In this document: positions 38,145 through 45,522 of the stretch, piece by piece | Layout of the letters: each line of letters starts with the position of its first letter | Position numbering within the stretch: position 1 is the stretch's first letter | NCBI GenBank assembly: GCA_028751875.1 | Contig: CM054158.1 | Location: 5,724,050 to 5,788,049 of the forward strand | Length of the DNA stretch: 64,000 nucleotides | From: Rapana venosa | Taxonomy: Eukaryota > Mollusca > Gastropoda > Neogastropoda > Muricidae | Reading direction: 5' to 3' | Program-made: the position numbers and the translations under genes | The notes under the pieces: generated by a model | The model's database searches: none | Told to the model about the DNA's origin: nothing | The model's input: the letters and a program-made list of their open reading frames with translations, nothing else

Positions 38145-41100
38145 ATAACATTTTTTTAAAAAGCTAGAATCTAAAAAAAACTCAGATGCAAGTTGGCTGG
38201 AAACAAAATATTCTTCTCATGCCTCCACCCCCACCCCCCCTTCCCACCCCCCTCAAAACTGACAATACAGACAGTATGCAAATGAAGCTTCTGTACCTGT
38301 TCTCATGACCTAATTCAGACAATGACGCTTATCTGCTATTTGTTATGCCGCATACCACCTGAAAGGTGACACTGACTACTTGTACACTACTGTACAACTC
38401 TTTCACAATAAAGAATAATAAAAAAAAAAAACAACACCCACTGTGAAGAACAAGGAACAGGATAGCTTAGTGGTCAGAACACTTGCTTTCCCAAGCTAAG
38501 GTTAAGCAGCATCGAGCATGGTTACCACTTGGATGGATGACCGTTTACCCACCTTGGCTTCAGTACAGTCCCCCAGTTCACCCAGCTGTAAATGGGTACC
38601 TGCCTCTTTAGGGTCAGGGAAGGTAAAGCAGCGAGGGAGAGGAGATGGGCGCCACCCTCAATATGCTGACCCCAAGAGAAGCTGAGGTCTCCGACGCCTC
38701 GCTCCCCTACGACCACATAGTTTATGGGACACCTTTACCTTTTTGGGAAGAACAGGGACACAAAGAGCTTACCTCACTGTTATAGTTTTCATGGACCTTC
38801 TGTATGGCCTCCTTCAGAATAGTGTCCATCTTTGCCATGGCAATATCCGAGGAGTTTTGTCCACGCATGCTGTCCAGTTCCAGCTGGCGGAAGAAGAGCA
38901 GGAGGTCAAAGACCAAGTGGTCAGCCATCAGCAGCTTTTGGTAGTTGGTGACCTTCTGGATGAAGTTGTTCTTCAGTGTGTTGAAGGAGTTGTCCAGAAG
39001 GTTTTTGATGTCGTCGCTTCCTGGCACAGGCTCTGCATTGGAACATGCGCAGTTTCGTCACATGCATACATGTATGGATGTATCATATATGCAAGGACAT
39101 TTGCTTCTGTGTGGTGTGGTGTGGTGTGGTGGTGGTGGTGGTGGTGGTGTGGTGTGTGGTGTGTGGTGTGTGTGTGTGTGTGTGTGCGTGTGTGTGTGTG
39201 TGGTGTGTGTGCTGAGCGATGTGTTGTGTGTGGTGTGTGTGTGTGTGTTGTGTGTGTTTGGTGGTGGTGTTGGTTGTGGTGTGTTGTGGTGTGTGTGTGT
39301 TGTGTTGTGGTGTGTGTGGGTGTGTGTGCATGCATCCTGTACACTGACTTCAATGCATGGTTCCATGAATCCTAATATATGTAACTCTCGAATTTGGCCG
39401 TGACCAAGAGTTCTGGCAGAAATTGACCTAAGCAAAGCAAAACATCAAGGCCTGCACTCAAATGTCATTATGCATCAACTGAAATATCACAGAGAGATTG
39501 TCTTCATCTACTTCAAGCTTTTGGCATAAACTTGTTACTCTCTATACAAATATATACACAACAGAGGAAGGGGGAGGGGGATATCCTCAGAAGTCACAGC
39601 ATGGTTACCTACATGGTACATGGTGAGATACTGTATGAAAACAGCCATACACACAAACTTCTCAACCAGGGTGTACTTAAGGCAGGTCACAGTGGTTCCC
39701 CAGTGTAATGAGTGAGACAGAGTGCATATCATATATATATATATATCCCCGATGACCCGCAGGATGTTAAGTTTGGAAACATACCCAAGTCAAGTCATGT
39801 CAAGAACCAAAGAAAAGAAAAAAAAATCATCCTAATGAAAGGCAAATACAGAGTGCAACACTCAAAGGCACACAACATTCAAACTCATAAACTAGAAGAA
39901 TAAACTGTGATAATTCTAGACTAACACAATCCTCAATCACTGTTTCAAACTGACAAAAATATCATTTATACATAGACAGATCTACTCTTCTCTTCTCTCT
40001 TTTCTGCATTCCCTCACCCGGTCAGGTGTGTGGTACTGGATCTTCTCCTGTGCTTGTCACTCTGCAGGAGTTCTGCTCACTGGCCTCAGCCAACACATTC
40101 CCACTTCTTCAGACTAGCTCATTTCTGTACAGGATATGTGCTGGGTATGTTCATGTTTCTGTAGTCCACTAAACTCTGACAAAAACTACATGCAAATTTC
40201 TTCTTCTGTATATATATATGTACATTATACATGAAGGGACTCAATTAACTTAACCCTCTTTTTCCTGACTCTGAATGAGTCAAACACATTCTTCAAACAT
40301 TCCCGAATGTTCACCGTAAAAGAGAGTTAAGGGCCAGGTGGGGATTTTTACAACCACCCAGGTCAACTTGAAATGCAGACCTGCCAGTGCCTTAATTCAC
40401 AAGACGCCGCTGCTAAGATTCAACAAAACGATGATTTCAAGGGCTTGTGGGATTAAACTTTTTAAAGTCAAATGGTCTTAACTACTCAAACACAGCAACC
40501 TTCATGTCTGCATCACCCACCTCTCAGGCCGTAACGCTTTCCATGAGAGTGGACAATGCAGGACGTCAAGCTGTCTGCGGAGATGCCTTTGGCGTAGGTG
40601 GCCACCACCATGGTGATGGTTTCCCATTTCCAGGCCTGCCCATAGGGGTTGCCTTCCGTCATCACGATCACCTGCACAAGAAAGGCACAGAGTGACCGCA
40701 GATGAAGGATTTGCACTGACCAGCAAAGGACCAGAAAGGCTGGCACGATTGAGGTGTCTTACCAAAGTAACATGTCTCAAGATCCAAACCAAGCACATTG
40801 TAGAAATCTCTCCACAGACCACAGAAGCCGCTGTCAATCAGGGCTATCATTTCCTTAGTGCTTTTAAAAAAGCTCAGAGTGAAACTGTACAGCCCTACAC
40901 ATTTTTATGATATAGATTAATTCAGGTAATTATGTCTAAGCTGTTACTAGTCTTAGTCATCATCATACAAACAAAAACCAAAACCAAGTTAACTGTGGTT
41001 TTTGCAACTTGCAATGAACTGGACTGTTGCAAAAAAGAAAAAAAAAAAGGGGGGGGGGGGAAGAAACAAGAGAAGAAACAGAAAGAAGTAATCATTATCC

Positions 41101-41688
41101 CTAGAATTTGTACACATAGCTTGAAGAACAACATCAGTACATTGGTGGTCTAGTGGTGATACACCCCTCTGAACAGAGAGAGGATATGGCTTTGATCTCA
41201 TTTGAAACTGACTTCTTCTCCCACCCAGCAACCATGGATCATGGTGGTCTGACTCTGAGTGTGATTCTTTGAGATCAGATAGGATAATAAATTGAGATCT
41301 TGTGTGAAAAATATATCTTTAGTTTCACTCTTTTACTTGTTTTAGTGCATGAAAAAGGACCAATGCTGAAAGCAAGATTCTCCAGAAAATAGCAACTATC
41401 TCTCAAAACAACAAAACAAAAGGCCTACAATTACAAAGTTTTAAACAAAGATTGGAATGTTCAATGAATAAATAAAAGTTATCAAAAGAGCAGCAATTAC
41501 ATCCATATAGACGACTGAGAGAGAGACAGGACACAGACACTGACACTGAGACAAAGGGAGTGGGAGAGGCAGAAATTGAGAGAGACAAACACTACACAGA
41601 TCTATATTATATACACTCATACAGTGACAAAGAGAGAAAGAAGAGTGAGTGAGAGAGAGAGAGAGACTAGAGAGAGAGAGAGGAGAGG

Positions 41689-41763
<75 letters not shown>

Positions 41764-41955
41764 AAGAGACAGACAGAGACAGAGAGACAGACAGAGACAA
41801 TAGACAAACAGAAAGCAGGACTGACACTGTGACAGACAGACAGACACAAGACAGAATGTTGAGCATAGTATTTACTTTATAAACCCTTTTTTGGCCCTTG
41901 TAACACTTAGCATTAAACTAGCCGGTCAAAGTCCAAAGTCAGGTGGAATTAGTTC

Positions 41956-41993
<38 letters not shown>

Positions 41994-42889
41994 CGAGAGA
42001 GAGAGAATCTATTCTTCAATATGTACATCATATTACATATACAGCACCGTGTTTTCCTCAAGGTGACCCAGAAATTCTGGTTATGTTTACAGAAAAACTG
42101 CTTTTTGCAATTTGTATTCAGTTAAAGTTTAACCAAAAAGTGTGTGTGTGTGTTTGTGTGTGTATACAGTGTGTGTGTGTTGTGTGTGTGTGTGTGTGTG
42201 GTGTTGTGTGCGTGCATGTGTTAAGTTTTTTAAAATTTTTAATGTGGATTCATAAGTAAATGAGAGTTTTTATTTTAATATTAATGTGCAGATAATATTG
42301 TGTGTGTGCATGCATGCATGCATGCATGTGTGCAAGCAAGTAAATAACTTAATAAGTTTATGCAAGTTTCTCCCACCTCCCAAAATAAAATTTCCAACAT
42401 CTAAAAAATTAAAACTTATCATTGAATATTATCCTTTTTTTGAAGAGACAAAAATGATAATAAACAAAAACAGCAATACATTACAAATTTATAAGCAACG
42501 CCCCCCCCCCCCCCCCCCCCCTTAAAACTAAAAGCAAAACACACACACATACACACACCCACACTTTGACTCATAGTGACAGATAAAAATTGCATATATT
42601 ATACATGTGGAAGTCTCAGGTCAGTGAGGTTATCTTATTACGTTTTTTGTATTATTGTACATTGTATTTTTACACAACACATGTATACTATATAATATAT
42701 ATATATGATATATTCTATCAATGCTACAAGCTATAAATTACCATTGAAAATACACACTAAACCTCTAATACAGTAAAAGCAATGTTTAAATGTGTGTGTG
42801 TGTGTGCGCATGCATGAGCACAGGTGTGCGTGTGCACACAGGTATGTGTGTGTGTGACTGAATGTGTGCACTATAACTTAAGTACATGG

Positions 42890-42936
<47 letters not shown>

Positions 42937-43041
42937 TTATATATATGAGTTTGTGCATGTGTGTGCAGAATGCATGTGTGTACTTGTCATGTTTGGGAGA
43001 GAAAATGGGAACACGTGTGTGTGTGTGTGTGTGTGTGTGTT

Positions 43042-43085
<44 letters not shown>

Positions 43086-43346
43086 TGCTGTGTGTATGAG
43101 AGAGCGAGAGCGAGAGAGAGAGAGAGAGTGTACTTTGTGTACCTCTGGTAACGGGCGCTCAGTGGGACGTTCACAGCCGTCTTTGATTTTGTGTTCTGCA
43201 CACACCTGCTGACAGGTAGGGGTGGGGATTCTGCCTATACCACCATTCGAATCCGATCTATGATTCGGATCAACTGCACCAACCAAGCTGATTACAGAGA
43301 AGCAGACAACTATCAGCAAACGCACTTTCTCCATCACTATCATCAT
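23833..43346 (-). CDS. Membrane-anchored di-N-acetylchitobiase-like (GH18) protein, predicted inactive (nine exons)
   Basis: Nine exons assemble on the minus strand to about 479 residues: 43346-43143, 40671-40521, 39032-38773, 34614-34438, 32594-32491, 31787-31635, 30767-30686, 27763-27617 and 23993-23833. Features: signal peptide (1-24), Cys-rich start, a GH18 barrel resembling di-N-acetylchitobiase (ETITMVVATY, IVHSHGKRYG, GIPWHGYTYKC, LRGMSLW), one transmembrane segment (about 429-452) and a 27-residue acidic cytosolic tail. Chitobiase normally removes reducing-end GlcNAc from N-glycan cores in lysosomes. Here the catalytic DxxDxDxE reads DHLVFDLL (156-163) and the MSYD loop reads LSPD, so hydrolysis is unlikely; a lectin-like or sorting role is only an inference. 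Exon 4 needs one extra base to stay in frame. Known chitobiases are soluble, so the membrane anchor is unusual. The start is chosen for its strong context (CGCCATGATG); an ATG at 43334 is an alternative. Confidence 0.82.
24108..24540 (+). mobile_element. SINE-A, near full length
   Basis: The tRNA-like head is GAGCCTGGTGGTCAGAGCAC (A box) and GGTTCAATCCC (B box). The body includes CAGAACATCTTGCGCACACG. The 3' part is the GAAGTCGGCATGTGGCTACC ... AAATCTCAC ... TAGCCAAGGAACG tail. Confidence 0.7.
24560..24850 (+). mobile_element. Dispersed repeat family D copy
   Basis: TGTTGTTATGTTGTAAAATG, GTCTTCAGCCATGACTAAC and GAAGTTGGAGTATGGCTGCC are shared with the copies near 17850, 29385 and 56345. Confidence 0.45.
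24868..25015 (-). mobile_element. SINE-C 3' portion
   Basis: AAGGTAAAAGTGTCCCATAA, then GACCTCAAGCTCTC, GGGCCAGC and CCCATCTCTTCTCCCTCACT, ending TTTACCCTAAAGAGGCAGGT. This is the reverse of the 38580-38745 part of the full element. Confidence 0.55.
25318..27616. repeat. 2.3-kb polypurine array with embedded exon 8 donor copies
   Basis: Almost pure AG (AGAGA, GAAGAGAAGAG) on the plus strand. It is interrupted about every 150-400 bp by decayed copies of a roughly 40-bp motif, GTTTTACCTGCGTAGAAATG followed by GGGCGTTCTTTTGGGGCTGA. That motif is the last bases of exon 8 plus its splice donor, reversed. Copies lie near 25354, 26018, 26177, 26295, 26577, 26738, 27162 and 27319, and the genuine one ends at 27617. 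Long Glu/Arg or Ser/Leu open frames here are low-complexity artefacts. Confidence 0.9.
27617..27763 (-). CDS. GH18-like gene exon 8
   Basis: The acceptor is GTGGCAG. The exon encodes GMSLWYGEDLAID, corresponding to GIGMWNANCLDYS of chitobiase and keeping the barrel-closing Trp. It then gives a juxtamembrane linker to HFYA. The donor G|GTAAAA abuts the polypurine array. Confidence 0.9.
27772..27843 (-). mobile_element. (ATT)n-tailed retroelement 3' end
   Basis: AATAATAATAATGTATGGAA then TTTATATAGCGCTGAATC, the reverse of the element end at 20921-20988. It begins 9 bp upstream of the exon 8 acceptor. Confidence 0.65.
27890..29362. repeat. 26-bp minisatellite with a 438-bp higher-order duplication
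   Basis: About 55 copies of CTGATCCTCTACGATATGTC-AACAGA variants. The block starting at 28551 (TCCTCCATGATATGTC...) reappears at 28989 with only a few changes. A recent 438-bp internal duplication therefore sits on top of the basic unit. Confidence 0.9.
29385..29585 (+). mobile_element. Dispersed repeat family D copy
   Basis: GCTTTGTCAGTTAGTTCCTG, GTCTTCAGCCATGACAAAC and CTGCCTATATGGCGAGGTAC are shared with the other family D copies. Confidence 0.45.
30108..30437 (-). mobile_element. SINE-A, full length
   Basis: On the minus strand the head is GATAGCCCAGTTGGTTAGAG (A box) and CCCGGGTTTGAATCCC (B box). It continues through the CATGTGCGCAAGATG-type body to the GTGCTTATTCCATTATTC end. Confidence 0.75.
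30686..30767 (-). CDS. GH18-like gene exon 7
   Basis: The acceptor is GTTTGCAG and the donor G|GTAATC. It encodes NDTAQMWFENFTTLYIKYHL and VQDLQLR, matching chitobiase QVWYDNPQSISLKATYI. Two N-glycosylation sequons are visible (NDT, NFT). Confidence 0.9.
30768..31634 (-). other. GH18-like intron 6
   Basis: It contains a SINE-A at 30936-31250 and (CA)n at 31580-31612, close to the exon 6 donor. Nothing else was recognised. Confidence 0.7.
30936..31250 (-). mobile_element. SINE-A, full length
   Basis: The head on the minus strand is GGATAGCCTGGTGGTTAGAG, with GGGTTCAAATCTCG as B box. The end motif is GTGCTTATTCCATTATCC. Orientation is the same as the neighbouring copy at 30108-30437. Confidence 0.75.
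31635..31787 (-). CDS. GH18-like gene exon 6
   Basis: The acceptor is TTGTTGTCAG and the donor AAG|GTGAGT. It encodes GDACMVSKAADGRCFDSSN, then a HSLTEIHSMIM helix. The two cysteines correspond to the C...C pair after the VPWYGY block of chitobiase. Confidence 0.88.
31788..32490 (-). other. GH18-like intron 5
   Basis: CA-rich microsatellites lie at 31960-32115 and an 80-81 bp tandem array at 32221-32490 abuts the exon 5 donor. Confidence 0.7.
32221..32500. repeat. Tandem array (80-81 bp, four units) copying the exon 5 donor
   Basis: Units begin at 32221, 32302, 32383 and 32463 with AAGTGCTACAGACAGCCCTG. Each contains, reversed, the last roughly 30 bases of exon 5 and its donor (ACTTCTCT|GTAAGACAGG). 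The fourth unit is the genuine exon end. The three extra copies therefore carry complete extra 5' splice-site sequences. Confidence 0.92.
32491..32594 (-). CDS. GH18-like gene exon 5
   Basis: The acceptor is GTGTGCAG. The exon encodes LDRYISLRMQPIAPNSIVAG and IPWHGYTYKCHHFS, corresponding to chitobiase LVMGVPWYGYDYTC. The donor TCT|GTAAGG is also copied in the adjacent tandem array. Confidence 0.92.
33228..33475 (+). mobile_element. SINE-A, 5' truncated
   Basis: From CAAAGTCCTTTGGATGAGAC through CAGAACATCTTGCGCACACG to GTGCTTATTCCATTATCC and an AATAAATAAAATAAA tail. It lacks the tRNA-like head. Confidence 0.75.
33703..34030 (-). mobile_element. SINE-A, full length
   Basis: On the minus strand the head is GGATGGCCTAGTGGTTAGAA with CTGGATTCGAATCC as B box. 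It ends ATTCAATTATCCTCGATATC. Confidence 0.75.
34438..34614 (-). CDS. GH18-like gene exon 4 with apparent 1-bp deletion
   Basis: The acceptor is TATACAG and the donor G|GTGAGT. The incoming phase gives VYCIVPWEPP and then a stop at 34560-34558. The homologous continuation CLSLDCTQVKKLLSHCHILL is in the next frame. One base appears to be missing in the run of five G on the plus strand at 34586-34590. Both halves match the chitobiase pattern VAWSP ... C ... DFLFVMSYD. Confidence 0.8.
35098..35220 (+). mobile_element. SINE-C: tRNA-like head joined to a 5S-rRNA-like segment
   Basis: GGGATAGCTCAATGGTTAGA is an A-box-like tRNA start. It is followed by AAGCTAAGGTTAAGCAGC and GGTTACCAAGTGGATAGGTG, which resemble the internal promoter half of 5S rRNA (AAGCTAAGCAG ... 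TTAGTACTTGGATGG). A SINE-B-like fragment follows at about 35325-35405. Confidence 0.6.
35935..36190. repeat. GA-rich tandem with about 65-bp period
   Basis: Repeats of GACAAAGACACAGGGAGGGA then GGGAGAGACAGACAGACAGA, in about four units. Confidence 0.8.
36718..36990 (+). mobile_element. tRNA-derived SINE ending in (ATT)n
   Basis: The head AGGCAGGACAGTTAAGATGT matches the head of the copy at 37362. The 3' end is the TTTGTTGCTTTACAATATTC/AGCGCTATATAAATTCC type. Confidence 0.6.
37362..37810 (+). mobile_element. SINE-A variant, full length
   Basis: The head is GTAGCAGGATGGTTAAGACG (A box) and GGGTTTGATTCCC (B box). The body includes CAGAACATCTTGCGCACACA. The 3' tail carries GAAGTTGGAATGAGAC ... 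TAGCCAAGGAACAG and is interrupted by a G run at 37711. Confidence 0.7.
38455..38745 (+). mobile_element. SINE-C, full length (tRNA/5S hybrid)
   Basis: GGATAGCTTAGTGGTCAGAA head, then CCCAAGCTAAGGTTAAGCAG and GGTTACCACTTGGATGGATG, matching 19 of 23 bases of the 5S rRNA GGTTAGTACTTGGATGGG region when extended to GACC. The tail is CTGAGGTCTCCGACGCCTCG ... GGGACACCTTTACC. It ends about 25 bp from the exon 3 donor. Confidence 0.7.
38773..39032 (-). CDS. GH18-like gene exon 3 (degenerate catalytic motif)
   Basis: The acceptor is AATGCAG and the donor GAG|GTAAGC. It carries DDIKNLLDNSF (compare KDIIDPAF of chitobiase) and LLMADHLVFDLLLFFRQLEL, which sits where MDGINIDIE is expected. The general acid Glu is Leu here. 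One NSS sequon is visible. Confidence 0.88.
39033..40520 (-). other. GH18-like intron 2
   Basis: A 220-bp GT/GGT array lies at 39110-39330. Retroelement fragments lie near 39780 (AAGTCAAGTCATGTC) and 40130-40240. A CCAGGTCAACTTGAAATGCA dispersed motif lies near 40358. Confidence 0.6.
40521..40671 (-). CDS. GH18-like gene exon 2
   Basis: The acceptor is TTGTGCAG. The exon encodes VIVMTEGNPYGQAWKWETIT, then MVVATYAKG and IVHSHGKRYGLR. This matches the first beta strands of chitobiase (WSQITTVATFG ... AHSKGAR). The donor is G|GTGGGT. Confidence 0.9.
40672..43142 (-). other. GH18-like intron 1
   Basis: A tRNA-like SINE head lies at about 41140-41225 (GGTGGTCTAGTGGTGATA). AG arrays lie at 41640-41765 and 41957-42005, GT arrays at 42140-42215, a C20 run at 42500, (TA)n at 42895-42945, and GT/GA arrays at 43012-43128 that touch the exon 1 donor. 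Confidence 0.65.
43143..43346 (-). CDS. GH18-like gene exon 1
   Basis: It encodes the signal peptide (MEKVRLLIVVCFSVISLVGA core) and CQQVCAEHKIKDGC. The donor GAG|GTACAC runs straight into CT/CA microsatellites. Confidence 0.85.
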
Positions 43347-43571
43347 GGCGACACCGACAAACAAATGTCCGAACGACAAGTTCACCTGGGTCTTGTTCCA
43401 CAAAATAAAACCGGTTTGCCTCTGATCTACACTTGGCTGTTACTGAATACTGGCCTGGAATAGTGTTCCCAACGAAAGAACGAATAAAACAGGGTTGGCT
43501 ACTACTTTCTTACTACACGTTCTTGAAGGTGATCACTTCCGACTGTCTCATAGGTTTCACAGGACATTACG

Positions 43572-43579
43572 TGACGTCA
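43572..43579. promoter_or_regulatory. CRE palindrome TGACGTCA
   Basis: A perfect CREB/ATF consensus lies 226 bp upstream of the GH18-like start codon. It is a motif match in a plausible promoter position. Confidence 0.4.
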
Positions 43580-44311
43580 TAGCCGTCACAGGTGAGTCGC
43601 GCCAACTTTGTGCTCTGCGAACAGACACACACCTAAGCCCATTCATCCATAAATAGAGAACATATACATTCGAATAACATACGGTTACGCCGGCATGTCT
43701 CATCACATGATCGTTGTTCTGTTTTTCTTTTTACCTTATTCTAAACCCCCCACCCCCTTAAAAAAAAAATCACATTGCCATGAAAGTCTCAGTGTCAGCA
43801 TCCGACTGCAGGAGGACCTTTTTGTGTCGTTGAGTTTGAAACACTACACATCTACTCAGCCTTAAAAAAAAAAAATAACAGCAGTGAGAAATAAATAAGG
43901 GTCGGGGCTGGGGTGTGTGAGGTAAAAATCCAAGAAGTTTACACTGACAGTTAGAAAGAAAGAGTGTGCAGCAAAGAGGCTGACATTTCCCTGAAAAAGT
44001 ACACACATGGGCCTCAACTTGCAGCGAGGATGGGGGAGGGGGGGGGGGATGGTATATTTAATTTAAAATCTCTCTTTTTCTTACAAAATAAATTGGAAAG
44101 TTTGTGGATGTACGAAAAGATATCAATTACCAATCGATGTATGTTAGACTGCCGTATTAGGCCTATTGTCTTTGTCGAATAGAAATTTCAAAAGAAAACA
44201 GGGGGAGGGGGAGAGGGAATCAGTAGGCCTAGTGTCGGAGGACGTTAAGGAAAATAAACAACTAGGCCTAATTTTGCATGGGACATAACTGAGAAGTATT
44301 TTGAGGTCCAG

Positions 44312-44348
44312 CCAATGAACTCCTCTAGGCCATGAAAACACAGCCAAT
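44312..44348 (+). promoter_or_regulatory. KIFC1: Tandem CCAAT boxes, 32 bp apart (NF-Y type)
   Basis: GCCAATGAA occurs at 44311 and again at 44343, so the CCAAT cores start 32 bp apart. In G2/M gene promoters NF-Y boxes are typically spaced about 31-33 bp. They lie about 130-165 bp upstream of the KIFC1 ATG. Confidence 0.55.
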
Positions 44349-44388
44349 GAAATTGTGGAGTTAATCGGGGAAATTCTTACACAGGAAA

Positions 44389-44400
44389 TTCAAACGCGAA
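44389..44400. promoter_or_regulatory. KIFC1: CHR-like TTTGAA with adjacent ACGCGA
   Basis: TTCAAACGCGAA gives TTTGAA on the minus strand (44394-44389) next to an E2F/CDE-like CGCGAA. It lies about 45 bp downstream of the second CCAAT box, the arrangement bound by the DREAM and MuvB-B-MYB complexes in vertebrate cell-cycle genes. Confidence 0.45.
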
Positions 44401-44477
44401 TGGCTTCCCACAGTTGATAGCAACTAAGGGAAAGTGTGTTGTCATCGTTTTGGAAAGTTATTCTTACTCTAACTATC

Positions 44478-44489
44478 ATGGAATCGGAG
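44478..44489 (+). CDS. KIFC1: KIFC1 exon 1 (coding part)
   Basis: ATG GAA TCG GAG then the donor GTGAGG. The four codons splice in phase 0 to exon 2 and give [20 protein letters not shown]. The start is inferred from this in-frame fit and the promoter elements just upstream. Confidence 0.75.
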
Positions 44490-45491
44490 GTGAGGAAGCT
44501 TATTGTTATATGAAGCTGGTTTAAATGAAAAAGCTGTGTTTGTTTATGAATTCTTCTCTCGATCATGAGTTATATTTAATTATAAATTTGTTGCTAACAG
44601 TAGTAACATTATGGCAACGAGTTACAACCAGAATCAGTCGTAGCTTGGTGTGTGTGTTGCAGTGTGATACTAATCGGCTAGGCTAGCATGAGCAAGGATC
44701 ATGCTGTTGAACAACATATTGATGCTAATGCTTGGAGTATGACTGGATCTGTGACAATGTGATTTCAAATTGTTTTAACAGAAAAAATAGCCACAAATTT
44801 AATTTCACTGCATGATAATTTATATTGTATTATTGATCATACACTGATAGTATACAGCCTCCAGTTTTGGCACCAACATCCATTCAGATTCATCGTGATC
44901 AGTAGAGTCACTAGGCCTAGTGACTAGGCTTTGGCAATAGGACTAGTCAGTGTAAATTGCAGTGTGGGTCAGTGCATGAGTGTGCCTGGATGGGGGATGT
45001 TTGCTTTATACTTATAGTTTATGTACAGTAAAATTTACATAACAGATGATCTGTACTCAGAATAAGAATGCACTGGTTGTAAATTACTGTAATAGTTATG
45101 CTTATATAGTTATACTTATAGATACTGTTTAAGACTTATTCACTAATGTCTACCCCCCCTTCCCTATAAAAAAAAAAAAACCAAAAAGAAATATCATCAT
45201 AATCACGAAACTTAAGTCAGAGTTCTAACACTGACCAAAACTGTTGACCTAAAAAAAAAAGTTAAGGTCCTGTCTCCTGTTGTGTTTACTGTCATCTCCA
45301 CAGTTTAAAACTTTGTTTAATGCTAATTCCGGCAATTGCCATACAACATACACATTACAGAAGGTAATACCAATCATGTATGCACACACAGTACTTACTC
45401 AAGTTACTGCTCTTCTTGTGTGTATACAACTATACATGTATACACATGGATGGGGAATACATTATAGTTTATTTATAAATACTCATGCGTG

Positions 45492-45522
<31 letters not shown>

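Larger units (their letters stand above)
34615..38772 (-). other. GH18-like intron 3
   Basis: It contains trinucleotide repeats (AGC/AGT/GGA) at 34685-35060, SINE-C copies at 35098-35220 and 38455-38745, a roughly 65-bp GA/CAGA tandem at 35935-36190, SINE-A-like elements at 36718-36990 and 37362-37810, short dispersed-tail repeats near 36245 and 36440-36560, and (TA)n at 38088-38142. Confidence 0.75.
43347..44477. promoter_or_regulatory. Head-to-head intergenic region, candidate bidirectional promoter
   Basis: This 1.13-kb gap separates the start codons of the GH18-like gene (minus) and KIFC1 (plus). A full CRE palindrome is on the GH18 side and a CCAAT/CCAAT/CHR cluster on the KIFC1 side. 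No TATA box was recognised near either start. The middle carries SINE-free A-rich sequence and a G-run at 44040. Confidence 0.5.

Noticed and set aside
38455..38565. 5S rRNA gene
   Set aside because: Only the internal part resembles 5S, it follows a tRNA-like head, and the 5' and 3' ends of 5S are missing.
39058..39435. His/Thr-rich frames on both strands around 39.1-39.4 kb
   Set aside because: Translations of a GT/GGT microsatellite in GH18-like intron 2.
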